Origin: Coemansia sp. RSA 487
Taxonomy: Eukaryota > Kickxellomycota > Kickxellomycetes > Kickxellales > Kickxellaceae
Reading direction: 5' to 3'
Assembly (NCBI GenBank): GCA_027577595.1
Contig: JANBRJ010000007.1
Coordinates: 62,001 to 126,000, forward strand
Length of the DNA stretch: 64,000 nt
Shown here: piece after piece, positions 31,886-44,122 of the stretch
Position numbering within the stretch: position 1 is the stretch's first letter
Layout of the letters: each line of letters starts with the position of its first letter
The notes under the pieces: generated by a model
What the model saw: the letters and a program-made list of their open reading frames with translations, nothing else
What the model was told of the DNA's origin: nothing
Database searches by the model: none
Program-made: the position numbers and the translations under genes

Positions 31886-34800
31886 TCAAGTGGTGGTAGC
31901 TGCAGTAGAATTGGCAGCCCCATTTTTCCTTGACAAAGACGACGACGAAGACGAAGTCTTGAGCAGCGGAAGGCGGATCTCGATGATCCGGTAGTGAGCG
32001 GGGGTGCCTTCTGGGAACAGCCTTTTCCCTGAGGTTCCCGCAAGGCCCGGAACAGCGTGGCTGACGGGCGTAGCAACTGGCGCAGCTGGAACATTGTTGT
32101 TGCCGATGTTGTCATTATGCGTATGGACATCGTTAGTGACTCCACCACCTGCAATCGCTGCTGCCGCAGTCATCGACTTGAAAAATGATGCCGACAGACC
32201 CGATGTTGGTCTACTGTTGACCCCTGACGTTATTCGAGATGCCACAGCCGCCTTGGAAGCAAGAGGTACAGCTACGGCTCCAGCTCCAACATTGCTGCCG
32301 TCACAAGGCAGTACCGCTGTCGATGCTGTGGCCGAAGCAATAGCTGAATCAGCACCCTTTTCAGAAGCACTTGCTGTGATTGCAATGCTTGGTGTTGATG
32401 ATTCCCCGGTCTTTTGCTCGCTGGATCCAGAAGATGGCGATTCGGACATCTCAACTCCAATTGGACCTGGACCAACAGCCATGTGTAAAAGAACCGACCT
32501 CGAATCAGGATTCAGACACAGAGATCTTTTCATGCGGATGATACTCAGAAGAACGCCAGTCTCCACATGTCTGATCTCAAGGAACCTTGGATTGATGGCT
32601 ACAATGTATGGATGGCGGAATGTGATAACCTGTGGTCGCATCTCCCAGCGAATGAAAATGTCAGGTCGCGACCGCCTGCCAAAGTTATCAATGTAGAAGG
32701 CAAACGACTCGTAGCATAAGAGGAACTCGCGTCCTACTTTGCAAATTGCCAGCGCTTGCCCGCTGTTTTCTTCGACACCAGCAGCGCTGTCGCTTCCACT
32801 TGCTCCGCCGCCAGCACTGTTGACACCACTGCTATGTACAAATGAAAAGTCATCATCGAGCGGATCAGGTAAGCTGCGTAGGACCCGGCTCTGCTGCACG
32901 TCAACAATTTCAAAGCTCTTTGCACCAACGACACACAGTTTGCGGCGTAAGAAGTGCACGCGCTTTGTCTTTCCAGGAACAGAGAACTCGCTGATCAACC
33001 GGAGACTGGCGCAGCTTCCCTGGTACACCACACGCAATGTGGGCAATTCGCCATCAGCAGACTTACCGCTAGCATCCGCACCCATTGGGCTGATGCTGTC
33101 GCGGCTTTCACCAGAATTTTCACTTTCCTGGCTGCACGGGGGATTAAGCACTGGCTGGATGCACTTGAAGTGTGACTTGCTTCCGCGCAGTTTCATCAGC
33201 ACGACCAGAGGACCGCCCATGTAAGTGCCGACATCAAAGAATCCGACTGACGATGCAATCTTTGTGCCAGTGACACCATTCCCGACCTGTGCAGTGGCCC
33301 GCTCGATGGCAATAAGCGAATATACAAGAAGATTTGAGTCACTGAGAACAAGAACAATGTTGTACTTGCGAAGGATGTGGATCCTTGTTACATAGGCTGT
33401 ATTTCCCACCTTCACGACTGATGTCGGCACACCGTAGATACCCAGGTGCAGCCCGTCCTTGTTGCCAAACAGGATCATTTGGCATCCAGGAGATGTTGAC
33501 GACGTGAATGGCGCAGAGCACAATGGGCCGCGCGGATGCGAGAAATCGCGGTCAGAGAGAACCCGGAAGTCCGTGTATGCCTCCACCAGCGTCTGTGGGA
33601 TACATATACGACGCTGAATGGCCTTTGCCCATTGATCACGTTCTTGTTCAGAGTTGACAAACAGCGTCCTACACAGGGAGCGACATCCAATATGCAAAAA
33701 CGAGAGCGCCAGCTTTCCAGTAGCGCCTGCTGCCGTAGATCCTCCACCGCTTGTCATGTTCTTGCTCTTCATGCTCGATGCGCTCGAGGCATGGCGCAAC
33801 AATGTCGGTCGTGGCCCAGAATTGGGTAGTGCTGTTGTGGATGGATGGAGCCCTAGTGCCTCACGAATCCCCAGCAACGCACTGTTCCCGGATTCTGCTA
33901 CGGGTACAAAGACGTCAAGCATTGAGATCGGAATGATGCGCTCGTCAGCAATGTACTGTATCACACTCTTGGCATGCGGCACCTTTTCTTCGGTCGCCAT
34001 TATGAGAGAGTTGTCGAATAGAAACACGAGCACATGGCTTGTTCCGTCGGCCGCGTAAAGCACCCCTTCCTTGATTAGCCGCCGGGACGAGCTGTCCAGT
34101 GCCAGGCTCTCACGCGCACCCTTCACTAATCGAAGCCGCTGGCCGATCTGCCGGATACGCAGCTGTTTGGCTCCCTCACCAGTTCTGCGATCAATTTCGG
34201 TAAGCGCCTGACGCACCTTTTCCACAACTCCCCTCAAAAGGCAGATCTCCTTGTCGCTTTCTGTAGCTCCGCACTCGATCGACCTCTTTATGACAGCGTT
34301 AAGAAGTAAGGGATAGCGTGCAAACCGCGTGGCTGGACGACCGATAAAGCTCTGGATAGGCAATCTGCGTGCTTCTGGCATGGCTTCTGCGTCGGCAAGG
34401 AACTCGGCCATCTCCTGGTTGACCAGCAACTCCGCCTCGAGTTCGCACTGCGCAATCGGCACATGCACGGAATATTCGATAAACGGAGCAAGATCGTTGG
34501 CCCATTCGTCGAAAATATCTGCGATCTGAGTGATGACTGACGACTCCGAAGCCCTGTCTTCCAATACTGCAGCAAGTTTCCTGCTGTTTTCGATAAGGTC
34601 GGCGTGGTTGTAGAACAGCGACTCCAAGAACTCTGCGGCTTGCTTTTGCTGCATAACCTTGGGCTTTTTAAGAAGGGGCTTTGAAAACACGACATCGATC
34701 AGCTCCAGGTCACGAAGGTAGCATTGCTCAGTACATATGATCTCATATATCGCCTCTTGCTGTGCAATCATCTCTTGTGATAGAGACTGCAAAAACTCTG

Positions 34801-37800
34801 AAGATACAGTGTTTCTCCACAGGTTCAGCTGCATACACCCGCCGACTACGCTGCCACCTGGCACTGTGGACCCGCCGCTCTCGTTGCTGTGCACAGAAGC
34901 TCTATTGGCACGGCTTGCTGGTGTTTCGTGGGACATACGAGGCGTGCTTGTTGGTTCAGCACTAATGCTTATGCGTCTGTCTTTGTCTGGCAGTGGAATC
35001 TGCTGTTTTTGCTGCTGCTGTTCCTGCCATGGCCCGAATACCCTATTTGGGCGACTTTCTAGCTGGCTATCCAGGGTGACCGATGACGCTCTGCCGCAAA
35101 CGGGCGACACACCATCATCGCTACCTCTCGCGTCGTGGCTTTCAGGCATATCGATAGGTCTTGGAACACGTTCCCTAGAAAAAAGGGCTGCTGCTGTTGC
35201 TGTTGTTGACATGGTCAAAGAATTGGCCTTCCTGACCTGGTTATCGACTCTGTATACATCAGCGCCATCGGATGACAACATCTCTATGCGTCTTTCGCTA
35301 GGCTCTTTCTCGATCTCTTCATCCTCCAAAGACAAAGACTCTGCACGGTCTCGCCCAACAGCCTTGGTCGATGTGTCTTCTGTGTTTGAAGCAGATGATT
35401 CAGCCATTGAGAAAATGTCGCGCGACTCTTGGTAGTCCAGCCGAATAGGTGCATTATAACTCGACATGCCTGTGTGGTTCCTGCGTGCTTGATTTTGGTT
35501 CCAGGAGAAGCGCACACTAGGGTTCATGCTGTAGGATACAAAGCTATCCCTGTTAGCATCTGTGCTGTGGTCATTGTGCTGCGTGTCTAGCATTGGATCA
35601 AACGAGTGGTAGTCGCTGTTCAATTGTCCATTGTTGCAGCTAGTAAACGATGGAAGCGAAATGTCCATAGGCCCACGGAACTGCGCACCTACGTAGCTGC
35701 TCGCAATTGTTACATCAGAGAAGCGCGAAGAATCTCTAGGAGCAAAACGCATAGGCTCAGCAGTCCATTCGCCTTCATCGTTGTATTGTGACAGGGATAG
35801 CGAATGGCGATGGACACCTGTGCTGTGCACTCTAGACCTATGCGAATTACGAAACGTGGGCATGTATGATCCGTTGTCGTCGCTATTAACGACCAGATGG
35901 CCACCCAGACTTGGAGCAGACGGGCATCGGTGGATTGACGCTGGATTGGAACACACAATGCTTCTGCGGCACATGGCAAGCTCCGTATCCCTTGTATCGC
36001 TGTAAACAATGCCCCAGCGCCGACGAGAAAAGGACGAGTTGTTGTACAACCAGTCTATGGATACAGAATCGCGGAATGTATGGTGGTGGTTCTCGCCGGG
36101 CATCCGATAATTGGTTTCAGGAACAACAGCACATTCCCCTAGCAATGGTGATGTCTGCACAACGCGAATTGGTGTGTCGATAGGATTGTCGATCTGCTTG
36201 CTGCTGGTATCATCGTTTTCGCTGTCGCATGATTCGGTGTACAGTGGTGTACTTGTTCTGCGTGGTCTGGGAGACACTTCGAGACGCAAAGAAGGCACGC
36301 TGTTACGAACAGAAGTCCTTGGCAGAGATCCTTTTGAGGAATAAGAACCTTCCTCTGCAGTAGACCCAGAAATAAATGACCAAGTATTGAGCAAGCCATC
36401 AAGCCTTGCATTTGGAATGTCCACCTGCTGTAATGGCGAGCCGATGGCCACAGGAGCTGTTGGGGATGTTGCCAGTGCATACTCGTACTCATGCTCATTC
36501 TCATTCTCATTCCCATGTTCATGCGCAGCCGTTGCGGAAAGTGCCGGCGATGGGGTTGTGACATTGGGAAGGCCATGAGAGACAAGCGTATCTGCTGGTG
36601 AGTCAACGGAGCGCCTGAATTTGTTTTTCTGCTGCTGGCTTTGGTACTCAGCGTCGCGCTGCCGTGGTGATGTGGTTTTGCCGGATTGAATAGGAGCATC
36701 TGAATCCCTGCTGTCCAAGTTGCGCGCAACATTCACGTTCAAGGGCGGCGGGAGCGGCCGGCTGACAGATATGCGGATTTCAACGGGACGCTGCAATTGA
36801 CTATTACCACTATTTTTGCTCTTGCTCGATGTCCCGGATTTGTTGCTACAGGTGTCATTGCTTGCTGGGGAGGAGCGAGAGCTGTTGGCATCCGACGAAA
36901 GCGGATGGAGTAAATGTCCGCGAAGATCCATGTATTTCTTGCGTGTATGAGTTTTGGCTCTCTGCAGAGCCTCTCCCTTGCGTACGGATTTGAGCGCATC
37001 CCGTGCCTCTGCTGTAAGTGTATAGATCTCGGCATTACTGTCGATTACGGCGTTTGGCCCTAGCGCAGTGGCAGTGTCACACGAGGGTCCGGAAACATGG
37101 CTGTATAGGCTGCAATCAAGGAGGCGCGACGCAATATTGGCTGCGAGCTTTCTGTCTGGCAAGCCAAAATGGTTGAGAATAATGTCCTATTTTGGAAATT
37201 GAGCAAAAGAGAATAGAAAATAGTCCGATTGACACAATGTCGATCAATATATTTAAATTTAGTAAGAAATGTGCATGCATGCAGGGACAGAATATCCGGA
37301 ATCGCCGCATGGCTCGGCTGGGATATATGGCTTAGCATTTGTTGCAAAATGCGCTGTGGCCAGCTGTGGAGAAAGCCGGCCACCTGCTGCACTTTGGCGG
37401 CTAAAGGAGTACACGAAGGGCGGGAAAAGAGTCTGGAATTGGCAACCAATACTGCCGAGAGAATAAAAACGAGTGGAAAAAGAAAGCGTGATGTGCGTGC
37501 TCTACATGGCAATATTGGATGCCTCATGGCCGACCACAACCAAAAGTCCAAATTGCTTATTCTTTTTTACCTGGACAAAAGAATTCTGTGGAGTAAAAAA
37601 TACAAAGTGGCTCAAGTGTACTGTGCATATTGCTCAGTCCCGAGAAGAGGCGCAGAAGAAGACAAACTCTTTTCCTTCCAACAAATATGCTGTGCAGAGT
37701 GCATACAAGCAAGCTGCAAGCAAAGCAAAGTCGAAACCCTAGTAAGACAAGAAACAAATGAGTACTTACCACAATTTGTGCACCAGTGAATACAGAGTGG

Positions 37801-38102
37801 TAGTGCTTGCCGTTCAGCTCAAGGTTGCTGAGCACTAGTTGGCGCAGAAACACCATTTTGATTTCCTCAGCTGGAGATGCAAGCTTTTTTGCTTTGGTAC
37901 TATCTTCAGAACCAGCTCCTCTCTTCAGCCAGCTAATGAAGGGCGGCCCACGGTGCTTGCGACCCGCAACAGCAACACCACTACTGCTACCGTTGGCGGC
38001 TCCGCTGCCGTTGTCTCTGTTGCTGTCAGATGCAACGGTAGAGGCTATGCATTTTCTGTTGTCCTGCCCTGGGTAGGCAGTAGTCGAAGGAGGTATGGCC
38101 AT
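31886..38102 (-). CDS. Rho1-type guanine nucleotide exchange factor (DEP-DH-PH-CNH), two exons
   Basis: Activates a Rho GTPase at the cell cortex, in fungi mainly Rho1 for cell-wall glucan synthesis. Exon 1 is 37770-38102, exon 2 is 31886-37186, with a 583-bp intron (donor GTAAGT, acceptor AATAG). The join restores the DEP sequence YHSVFTGAQIV-DIILNHFGLPDRK in phase 0. Predicted length is 1877 residues: DEP about 85-160, a very long Ser-rich linker, DH about 910-1110 (EAIYEIICTEQCYLRDLELI), PH about 1130-1320, CNH about 1325-1670, then a low-complexity tail. The order matches Rom1/Rom2 and Rgf proteins. The linker encodes an Asn-Glu/His-Glu repeat (HEHGNENENEHEYEYA). An upstream non-coding exon cannot be excluded. 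A second, diverged member is at 52.7 kb. Confidence 0.9.
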
Positions 38103-39804
38103 CGGCGACAAACGCTAGTGCTTTGTTTATATGCTTGGTATGAAGCAGCACTGCTGATGAATATACGCAAGGATATAAAGTGTCCTGATCTGATGTATAA
38201 GAAGTGCTGATAACAGGTGATGCAATGTAATAGAAAAAAGAACCACCTTTGGATTATTTGAGCGGAGAAAGCGGAAGGAAGGAAGGAAGGAAAGTACAGC
38301 ACAAGAAGGAACTGACTGGCTGGCTGATTTGCACAAGAGTGAGAAACCTTGTTCTGGTGCAAATTATTCAGCTCAAGTCAATGTCCGAATATGAACGAGA
38401 CCAGCCACACTATTATTTCAACTTTAGCGATTCTCGAAAATAGGGACCAAAGCAACCAACAACAAAAGCAACAAAAAAGGTATGCCCAGATATAGAGAAA
38501 TGAGATATTTGTTTGCTAGACAGGAATAAAGAATAAGGCTGTGTTTGTCTATTGAGCGCCAGGCAGAACAAATGTAGCACGCGCTCGTCAGAAGAAGGAA
38601 ACAATGAACAAAGGTCTAATGGAGAATAGAATAGGGATTTTTGAGCAATGGAGTTTGGAAGAAACAAGATGTATCTAAAACGGCTTACACCTATTCAATC
38701 CAAGAAGCAACAAAAGAAAGGAGCCAGTTGTGCGGCAATATAACTCTAGTATCAAGAAAATATACTAATAAAATGTTGTATGGTTTTGATGAAAGGAACA
38801 TGAAGGAAAAAGGAAAAATGGGCAACCAAAAGAGGCCCCATGTGCTGCCTTGGGTTTTCTTCGGAAAAAGAGGGGGAAGTGTTTGCTTGTTGTGTGTGCG
38901 TGCGTGTTCTCTTGGCTTTTCCCGTGAATGAATGGGAAAAGGTACATGTCGTACACATACACTACGCTCGGCTTTGCCTGCGAATAACAATCATCCAAGG
39001 GCACTGCTTGCGCACACGGTGCAAGCCAGGCCGTATGACAGCCAATGCGACAAGCGGAGATTGATAACTGCTCTTTTATTTAATTTGTACGTGTGGACGA
39101 GAAGGCATTTCTTCCGCCATTATTCTTCTTACCACTGGCAGCTTTCAGCCAGTCGCTGCTTTAAGAAAATTTGTATATTACTTTGCATTTGTAATATTAC
39201 GACCGTGCTTCGGTCTTGCCTGGGTACATTTCCCCCACCATTTCGATAGCATTAGGCCAAAGCCAGAAAAAGGTCATGCTGAATAGTAAACACACATGGA
39301 CCCCAAAGTAATGTTCACACACAGTATAACAGAAAACCCAGAAGGCATTAGCTTTTCCCACAAAAAGACGCTACCGTAGATAAGAACGTGACACGCAGTT
39401 GTCCCAGCAAAGAAACGACGGTGAAAAACTCTAAAAAATACTTGCACTTTGGCAGGCTTTTGCACAAAGAAAGAAGTGCCAGTTTTCCCAAGCAGTAGAA
39501 TCGAGCTTGACTATTACTTTCCCCAGATACTCCAAGAGAAAATTGGCCTGGAGAGAAGGGGGAAGGGGAGACGAGGGATACTTCCCCAAGTCGTCTGGTG
39601 CAAAAAATGGCGTCAACCATTGCTTATATTTTCAAAGTGCTAAAAAGGCTGATTTCAGAAAGGCACAAGAGTCAAAATCCAATGAGGATCTTATCATGAA
39701 TGGTTTCTTTTGGAAAAGCACAATGGCTATCCGCTAGCCCCCAGCGCTTTAACAAACGTATATTATTGAGGCAAGGCCAAATAAAAGATAATAGAAAACA
39801 ACAG
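38103..39804. other. 1.7-kb gene-free interval upstream of Rho GEF
   Basis: It contains a (GGAA)5-type run near 38273-38292. A perfect 8-bp hairpin (CTTTTCCC / GGGAAAAG, 10-nt loop) lies at 38916-38941. A weak spliced open segment on the minus strand at 39080-39277 is discussed in the findings. No gene is supported with confidence. Confidence 0.45.
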
Positions 39805-41421
39805 TCATTCAACTGGCAGCTTTTCCAGCTCTGGAATAACGGCCTTCCAGATGTCCACAGTGCGCGAGTAAAAGTCAATGTGTGCCGAGGCCAATGCCCC
39901 AAACGCACGCTTAAAATCGTGCTGTTTTATGTGTGCAAACACCTCGTAGTCATTAGCTACAAGTTCGGACAACGCCTCCGAGTCTGCGCTGCTTGAATCT
40001 ACCACAGACTCCAGCTCAGCGATTCGCGCTACCAGATTCTCGATCCGCTGCTGCCGAGAGACGGCTGGGTCGACTCCACGCAGATCACGGACTTTACCTT
40101 TAATGAAGTTTGTCACTGCGCTGATGCCAACGGCCGATTGATGACCTTTCAGCCTATCGCGCTCGGCTATTGCCTGCTGCAGAAACTCTGTCAGATCTTC
40201 AAACTCTGCCTGCTTTTGATCGCGCAGCTTTAGCAGCTCCAGATATGCCTCGCAGTACGAGATATACTCCTCCACTTCGCCCAAGAACAGATCCTCTGTC
40301 TGTGTTGCCAGGTCCTTCAGCGCCAAGTGGTGCGACTTGAGCGCGTTGCCTGCCTCCACAAGGCCCATTGTCATCCCCGTTTCAATGTCTCCCAGGTCCG
40401 AAAGACCGGTTCCCAGCTCTTCGTATGCTTTCTGCAGTCCCATCTGGCGCTTGGTCACACGCAGATACAGCTTCTGAATGCGTGTCAGGTTCTCCTCTAG
40501 CCGGGCAATGGATTCGCGCATCTCAACAAACCGCTCGTCCCTCTTCCGCACTTTGCTGAATGTATTTAGTAGTGTGTCGCCTAGCGCATCCAGCACGCTC
40601 GGACTTTCGCTTCTCTTGCCAGGCTGCTTGACCTCGTATTCCGAGCTCCAGTCCTTTGCCTCCAAAAACACTGTCAGATGCTGGCTTGTTCGCAGCACTG
40701 GATGTAAAAGCACTCTTTGCAGAAAGCGCTCAAGTCCGTGTTTGCGCTTGGTCACAAAGTCAACGCTAAACCTGTCGCCGGTAATATACTCCAGCCGACG
40801 CTTTCCGGGAAGTGGCGGGATCGCACATGCCATGAACTGCTTGCTAAGCTGATCGTGCAGCCACACAAAGTCTTGGAACCGCCGCCGGAGCGCGTATCTC
40901 CGGACCTCGCGCGTCTGCTTTTGCGTACGTGTTGTAGTCACCAGGTATGTAACATACGGATTGCTTGTCCCCTCGCCCTCCTTGCGTGCCTCGTCCACAG
41001 CTACCTGCGTTTCAACATCGCCTTGGAGCTGATCATCGTCGGCGTTTGCGTTATGCCTTGCTGCTGCCCTGGAGCTAGACTCGCCAGCCGATGCTACTCT
41101 GGCCGATGAACCGCCGACACTGTCACCGCCATAAGCCACATCGAATGGTGCTCCTGCACCACCTGCACCAAAGTGGCTTCCACTTACATCGTCGATGCCA
41201 TCATCCCCAATCCTGCCAAACGGCGACGTGTGAGTGCTGCTGCTGCTGTTGTCGTTGTTGGCACCAGGGATAAGTGGACTGGTCTCGGCGTTGTCCTTTT
41301 TATCTGCCCTGCTCGAGCTGCCCGCGTTTGTCTGCCCGCCTGCGTTGTTGGAGCTGCTTCCTTCTTGGTTATCAGGCGTGCTTGTATCCCACACAACGCT
41401 ATCGTATTCCGAGTCGTGCAT
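39805..41421 (-). CDS. SNX4: Sorting nexin-4 (Snx4/Atg24), PX-BAR protein
   Basis: Membrane-curving sorting nexin for endosome-to-Golgi recycling and selective autophagy. The 538-residue protein has a disordered Ser/Asn/Gly-rich N-terminus (1-145) and a PX domain about 147-265 with the PI3P pocket elements RRRFQDFVWLHDQL and IPPLPGKRR, then GLERFLQRVLLHPVLR. A BAR domain from about 280 to the end contains NTFSKVRKRDERFVEMRE, a strong Snx4 marker. The closest alternatives are Snx41/Atg20 relatives, but the PX-BAR junction favours Snx4. It diverges from the mitochondrial release factor gene. Confidence 0.88.
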   Translation of the reverse strand: MHDSEYDSVVWDTSTPDNQEGSSSNNAGGQTNAGSSSRADKKDNAETSPLIPGANNDNSSSSTHTSPFGRIGDDGIDDVSGSHFGAGGAGAPFDVAYGGDSVGGSSARVASAGESSSRAAARHNANADDDQLQGDVETQVAVDEARKEGEGTSNPYVTYLVTTTRTQKQTREVRRYALRRRFQDFVWLHDQLSKQFMACAIPPLPGKRRLEYITGDRFSVDFVTKRKHGLERFLQRVLLHPVLRTSQHLTVFLEAKDWSSEYEVKQPGKRSESPSVLDALGDTLLNTFSKVRKRDERFVEMRESIARLEENLTRIQKLYLRVTKRQMGLQKAYEELGTGLSDLGDIETGMTMGLVEAGNALKSHHLALKDLATQTEDLFLGEVEEYISYCEAYLELLKLRDQKQAEFEDLTEFLQQAIAERDRLKGHQSAVGISAVTNFIKGKVRDLRGVDPAVSRQQRIENLVARIAELESVVDSSSADSEALSELVANDYEVFAHIKQHDFKRAFGALASAHIDFYSRTVDIWKAVIPELEKLPVE

Positions 41422-41902
41422 TAGCGATTCCTGTCTTTTTTTCGTGGTCGCGATGACAAACAGGTTTGTTGCTTTTGAGAAAGAAGGTAATAATAACGGA
41501 AATATATGGCTGGATTTGAAAGAGACGAATAATAAACGTGAATGCTTTGTGTTCTCGTGCTTAGCCTTTATAGCCGTTTAAATGCTGTGCTGGTCAAAAG
41601 GGAGCTGGAAAGAGAAAGAACGAAAAGAAACAATATTGCTAGTTATTGGCGAATGACGAAAGTGAAGAAAAGAGGTTTAGTTGTGACGATAAAAAGGAAG
41701 AGCAAGAACATGCAAATGACGTCTGACTTGCTTTGCTAAGGCCAAGAAACATGGAATGAGGCACGCTTTGATCACGTGTGAGTGATCAATCGATCAAGAG
41801 ACCAAAAATCTCAGTTGCATAAGCTTGTTGGTGTGATAAACAGGAAGGTTCAAAAGTTTTTCTAACAAAAGGGCCGTAGCATTATGCTCTTCTCTGCTGT
41901 TC
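41422..41902. promoter_or_regulatory. Bidirectional promoter interval Snx4 / mitochondrial RF1, with CACGTG
   Basis: 481 bp between divergent genes. A CACGTG palindrome (41773-41778) sits inside TTTGATCACGTGTGAGTGAT, so GATC and ATCAATCGAT repeats surround it. This layout suits a bHLH or dimeric factor site (inference). No coding sequence was seen. Confidence 0.45.
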
Positions 41903-43168
41903 ATGCTCGCTATCTATTTGTATTATCGCCATCATAAATACTTGCGTGCCACGACTATGAAGTGCCTGAGGCTCTTACGAATACCACGAGGCTATGCCCC
42001 GATGCGCCGGTGCTACTCGGCAGCGGCAGCAAGCAAAACAAAGCTCGCCACGCTTCCGGCTGGAAGCGAGCTTGCAGGGAAAAGCAACCTGACCCCACGG
42101 ATCCACGATAAACTACGGATCCTACAGACAAAGTACGTAGACCTCAACCGGCGGATGAGCGGCGACGTGTCTAAACTAGGACGCGAGGAACTGGCCCGGT
42201 TGTCCAAGGATCTCAGCGAGACAGGGCTGCTTGTGACCCCGTATTCTCAGTTGCTACAGCACTACAGTGAGCTCGTGGAGCTGCATCAGATGATTGATTC
42301 AAAGGACAAGTCGCTCCAGGAAATGGCGCGTGAGGAAAAGATAGGAACACTTGAGGCGATTGCAGACTGCGAGCGCGAAATCATAAGCAATTTGCTGCCC
42401 AGAGACACTACAGAAAAGGCCAATGCCATTCTGGAGCTGCGCGCAGGGACGGGCGGCAGTGAGGCTTCGTTGTTCTGCGGCGAGTTGCTGCAAATGTACC
42501 AAAAGTTTTGTCTGCTGCGCGGCTGGAAATTCAACAAGCTATCGATCAATGAGGAAGGCGACAAAGTGAAGGAGGCGGTTATCGAAGTGTCTGGCCGCAA
42601 CGTGTTTGGCGTCCTGATGTTCGAGTCCGGAACCCATCGTGTACAGCGTGTCCCGGCAACAGAGAACCAGGGCCGCGTCCACACCAGCACGGTAACGGTT
42701 GCTGTTCTTCCAGAGGCAGCCGACGTCCACGTTGAAATCAAAGAGAGCGACCTCCGCATCGAATGCTGCAGAGCCTCGGGCGCAGGCGGCCAGCATGTTA
42801 ACACAACGGACAGCGCTGTGCGCATCACACATATCCCGACGGGGGTTTTCGTGGAGAACCAGCAGGAGCGATCACAGATCCAGAACAAAGAGAAGGCAAT
42901 GAAGGTTCTTCGGGCAAGACTGTACGACATGGAGCGCCAGCGGGTGGACAGGGAGCGCCGGGCCTCAAGAAACAAGCTCATCGGCACTGGCGATCGTTCT
43001 GAGAAGATCCGCACATACAACTTTGCACAGAACAGAGTCACGGACCATCGCATCAACTTTTCGCTTTACGATATCGAGGGCATTCTGAATGGAACCAGCT
43101 CCATGCAGCAGATTATTGACCAGCTACGCATGCAGCACGATCTTGACGAGCTGGCCAATTTGGACTAG
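41903..43168 (+). CDS. MRF1: Mitochondrial peptide chain release factor 1
   Basis: Terminates translation at UAA/UAG in mitochondria. The 421-residue class I release factor carries GTGGSEA at about 182-188, the codon-reading PxT motif as PAT at 251-253 ([14 protein letters not shown]), and the catalytic GGQ at 295-297 in [20 protein letters not shown]. The Arg- and Ala-rich N-terminus ([20 protein letters not shown]) is a likely import signal. It begins at an internal Met (codon at 41957), so translation may start at either 41903 or 41957. The protein otherwise has the normal length for fungal Mrf1. Confidence 0.95.
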   Translation: MLAIYLYYRHHKYLRATTMKCLRLLRIPRGYAPMRRCYSAAAASKTKLATLPAGSELAGKSNLTPRIHDKLRILQTKYVDLNRRMSGDVSKLGREELARLSKDLSETGLLVTPYSQLLQHYSELVELHQMIDSKDKSLQEMAREEKIGTLEAIADCEREIISNLLPRDTTEKANAILELRAGTGGSEASLFCGELLQMYQKFCLLRGWKFNKLSINEEGDKVKEAVIEVSGRNVFGVLMFESGTHRVQRVPATENQGRVHTSTVTVAVLPEAADVHVEIKESDLRIECCRASGAGGQHVNTTDSAVRITHIPTGVFVENQQERSQIQNKEKAMKVLRARLYDMERQRVDRERRASRNKLIGTGDRSEKIRTYNFAQNRVTDHRINFSLYDIEGILNGTSSMQQIIDQLRMQHDLDELANLD

Positions 43169-43471
43169 AAGAGTCTTTGGATCTCGATCCTTTCTTGAAC
43201 TTTGTTTGATATACGCCAATTACAATAGAGATAAATCTCCCATTTTAGTTTAGAGCAAAGCAGTAACAGAGTCCACCTGTTCCTGATCTCGCCAGACTTT
43301 AATATGTTTTTTTTCCTACGACTTTCACCCCACAATGCGTGTCACTTTTTCAAGACCTTTCGATCTACGATCCAAGTAAAGAAGCGACTATGTCAAGCAG
43401 CCATCTTTCCTTAACATTTAGCAGCTATATATATTGTTTAAATCTGCCTAAAACTTGGCTATATCGCGACA
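43169..43471. other. Intergenic interval mtRF1 to secreted orphan
   Basis: 303 bp, AT-rich. A TATATATA-like run at about 43425-43440 lies some 35-45 bp before the next ATG and could serve as a TATA element. No coding sequence was seen. Confidence 0.35.
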
Positions 43472-44005
43472 ATGTTACAAAGCATAATCCATGCGACAAT
43501 ACTAGGCATAACATTGTTTTCAGCGAGCCGATATATAAGCGCCCTGGAAATAGATGATATAGCCATAGCCGAAATACTGCAAGTTCCAAGCACACTCAGC
43601 AATCTCCTGAGAGAAAACTCGGGAAACAGCATGGTGCTTACAAAGCGCATTGTGTCTGTGCGTCCAGGCGAGCACATACATGTTGGAATTACCATGCCCA
43701 AAGAAGCTGCTGCTGGTGGTGCACCAAATCTTTCGGATATTATTGCAGCTGTCTATTCTGCTAGCGATGGGTCCCTTGTGCGTGTTCTAGATAAGGGAAT
43801 GTCACAGCAGACCATGGCCCTGCACAATATGCAGCCATTAAAATCACACAATCTTCCTCTTCGTATCTCTACAGACGGTCTGTGCGCCAGAAAACCATTT
43901 GAAGTGTACAAACTCGCATTGATTGCGCCTGAAAAGGATTTGTCTGGCACTTGGACAAGCTATTCAGCAGCGACTATGCTGTTTGCATATGATAGCGCAA
44001 GTTGA
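43472..44005 (+). CDS. Small secreted or ER-luminal protein of unknown function
   Basis: A 177-residue protein that I do not recognise. It begins with a good signal peptide (MLQSIIHATILGITLFSASR, continuing to about residue 25), followed by ALEIDDIAIAEILQ. The mature part looks like a single beta-rich domain of about 150 residues, with one Cys, no further membrane segment and no HDEL/KDEL or GPI-type tail. The N-terminal hydrophobic stretch is compact enough to be cleaved. Codon use resembles its neighbours. The stop lies 117 bp from that of the converging mS45 gene. It may be a lineage-specific secreted protein or a diverged subunit of an ER complex; the sequence does not decide. Confidence 0.65.
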   Translation: MLQSIIHATILGITLFSASRYISALEIDDIAIAEILQVPSTLSNLLRENSGNSMVLTKRIVSVRPGEHIHVGITMPKEAAAGGAPNLSDIIAAVYSASDGSLVRVLDKGMSQQTMALHNMQPLKSHNLPLRISTDGLCARKPFEVYKLALIAPEKDLSGTWTSYSAATMLFAYDSAS

Positions 44006-44122
44006 CACGAAATCTGACCAGCAAAGAGTATATCGCTTTGTAAATTAAAGTTTCTGTAGTTGTAATTCTTTTCCTTTTTTTTGTGTAGAAATGGGAATAT
44101 CCAAAAAAAAACATACCACTGA

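Noticed and set aside
42286-43056. 256-codon minus-strand frame opposite the release factor
   Set aside because: The plus strand encodes PAT and GGQ motifs here; the antisense translation is Ser/Trp/Cys-rich and unlike any protein.
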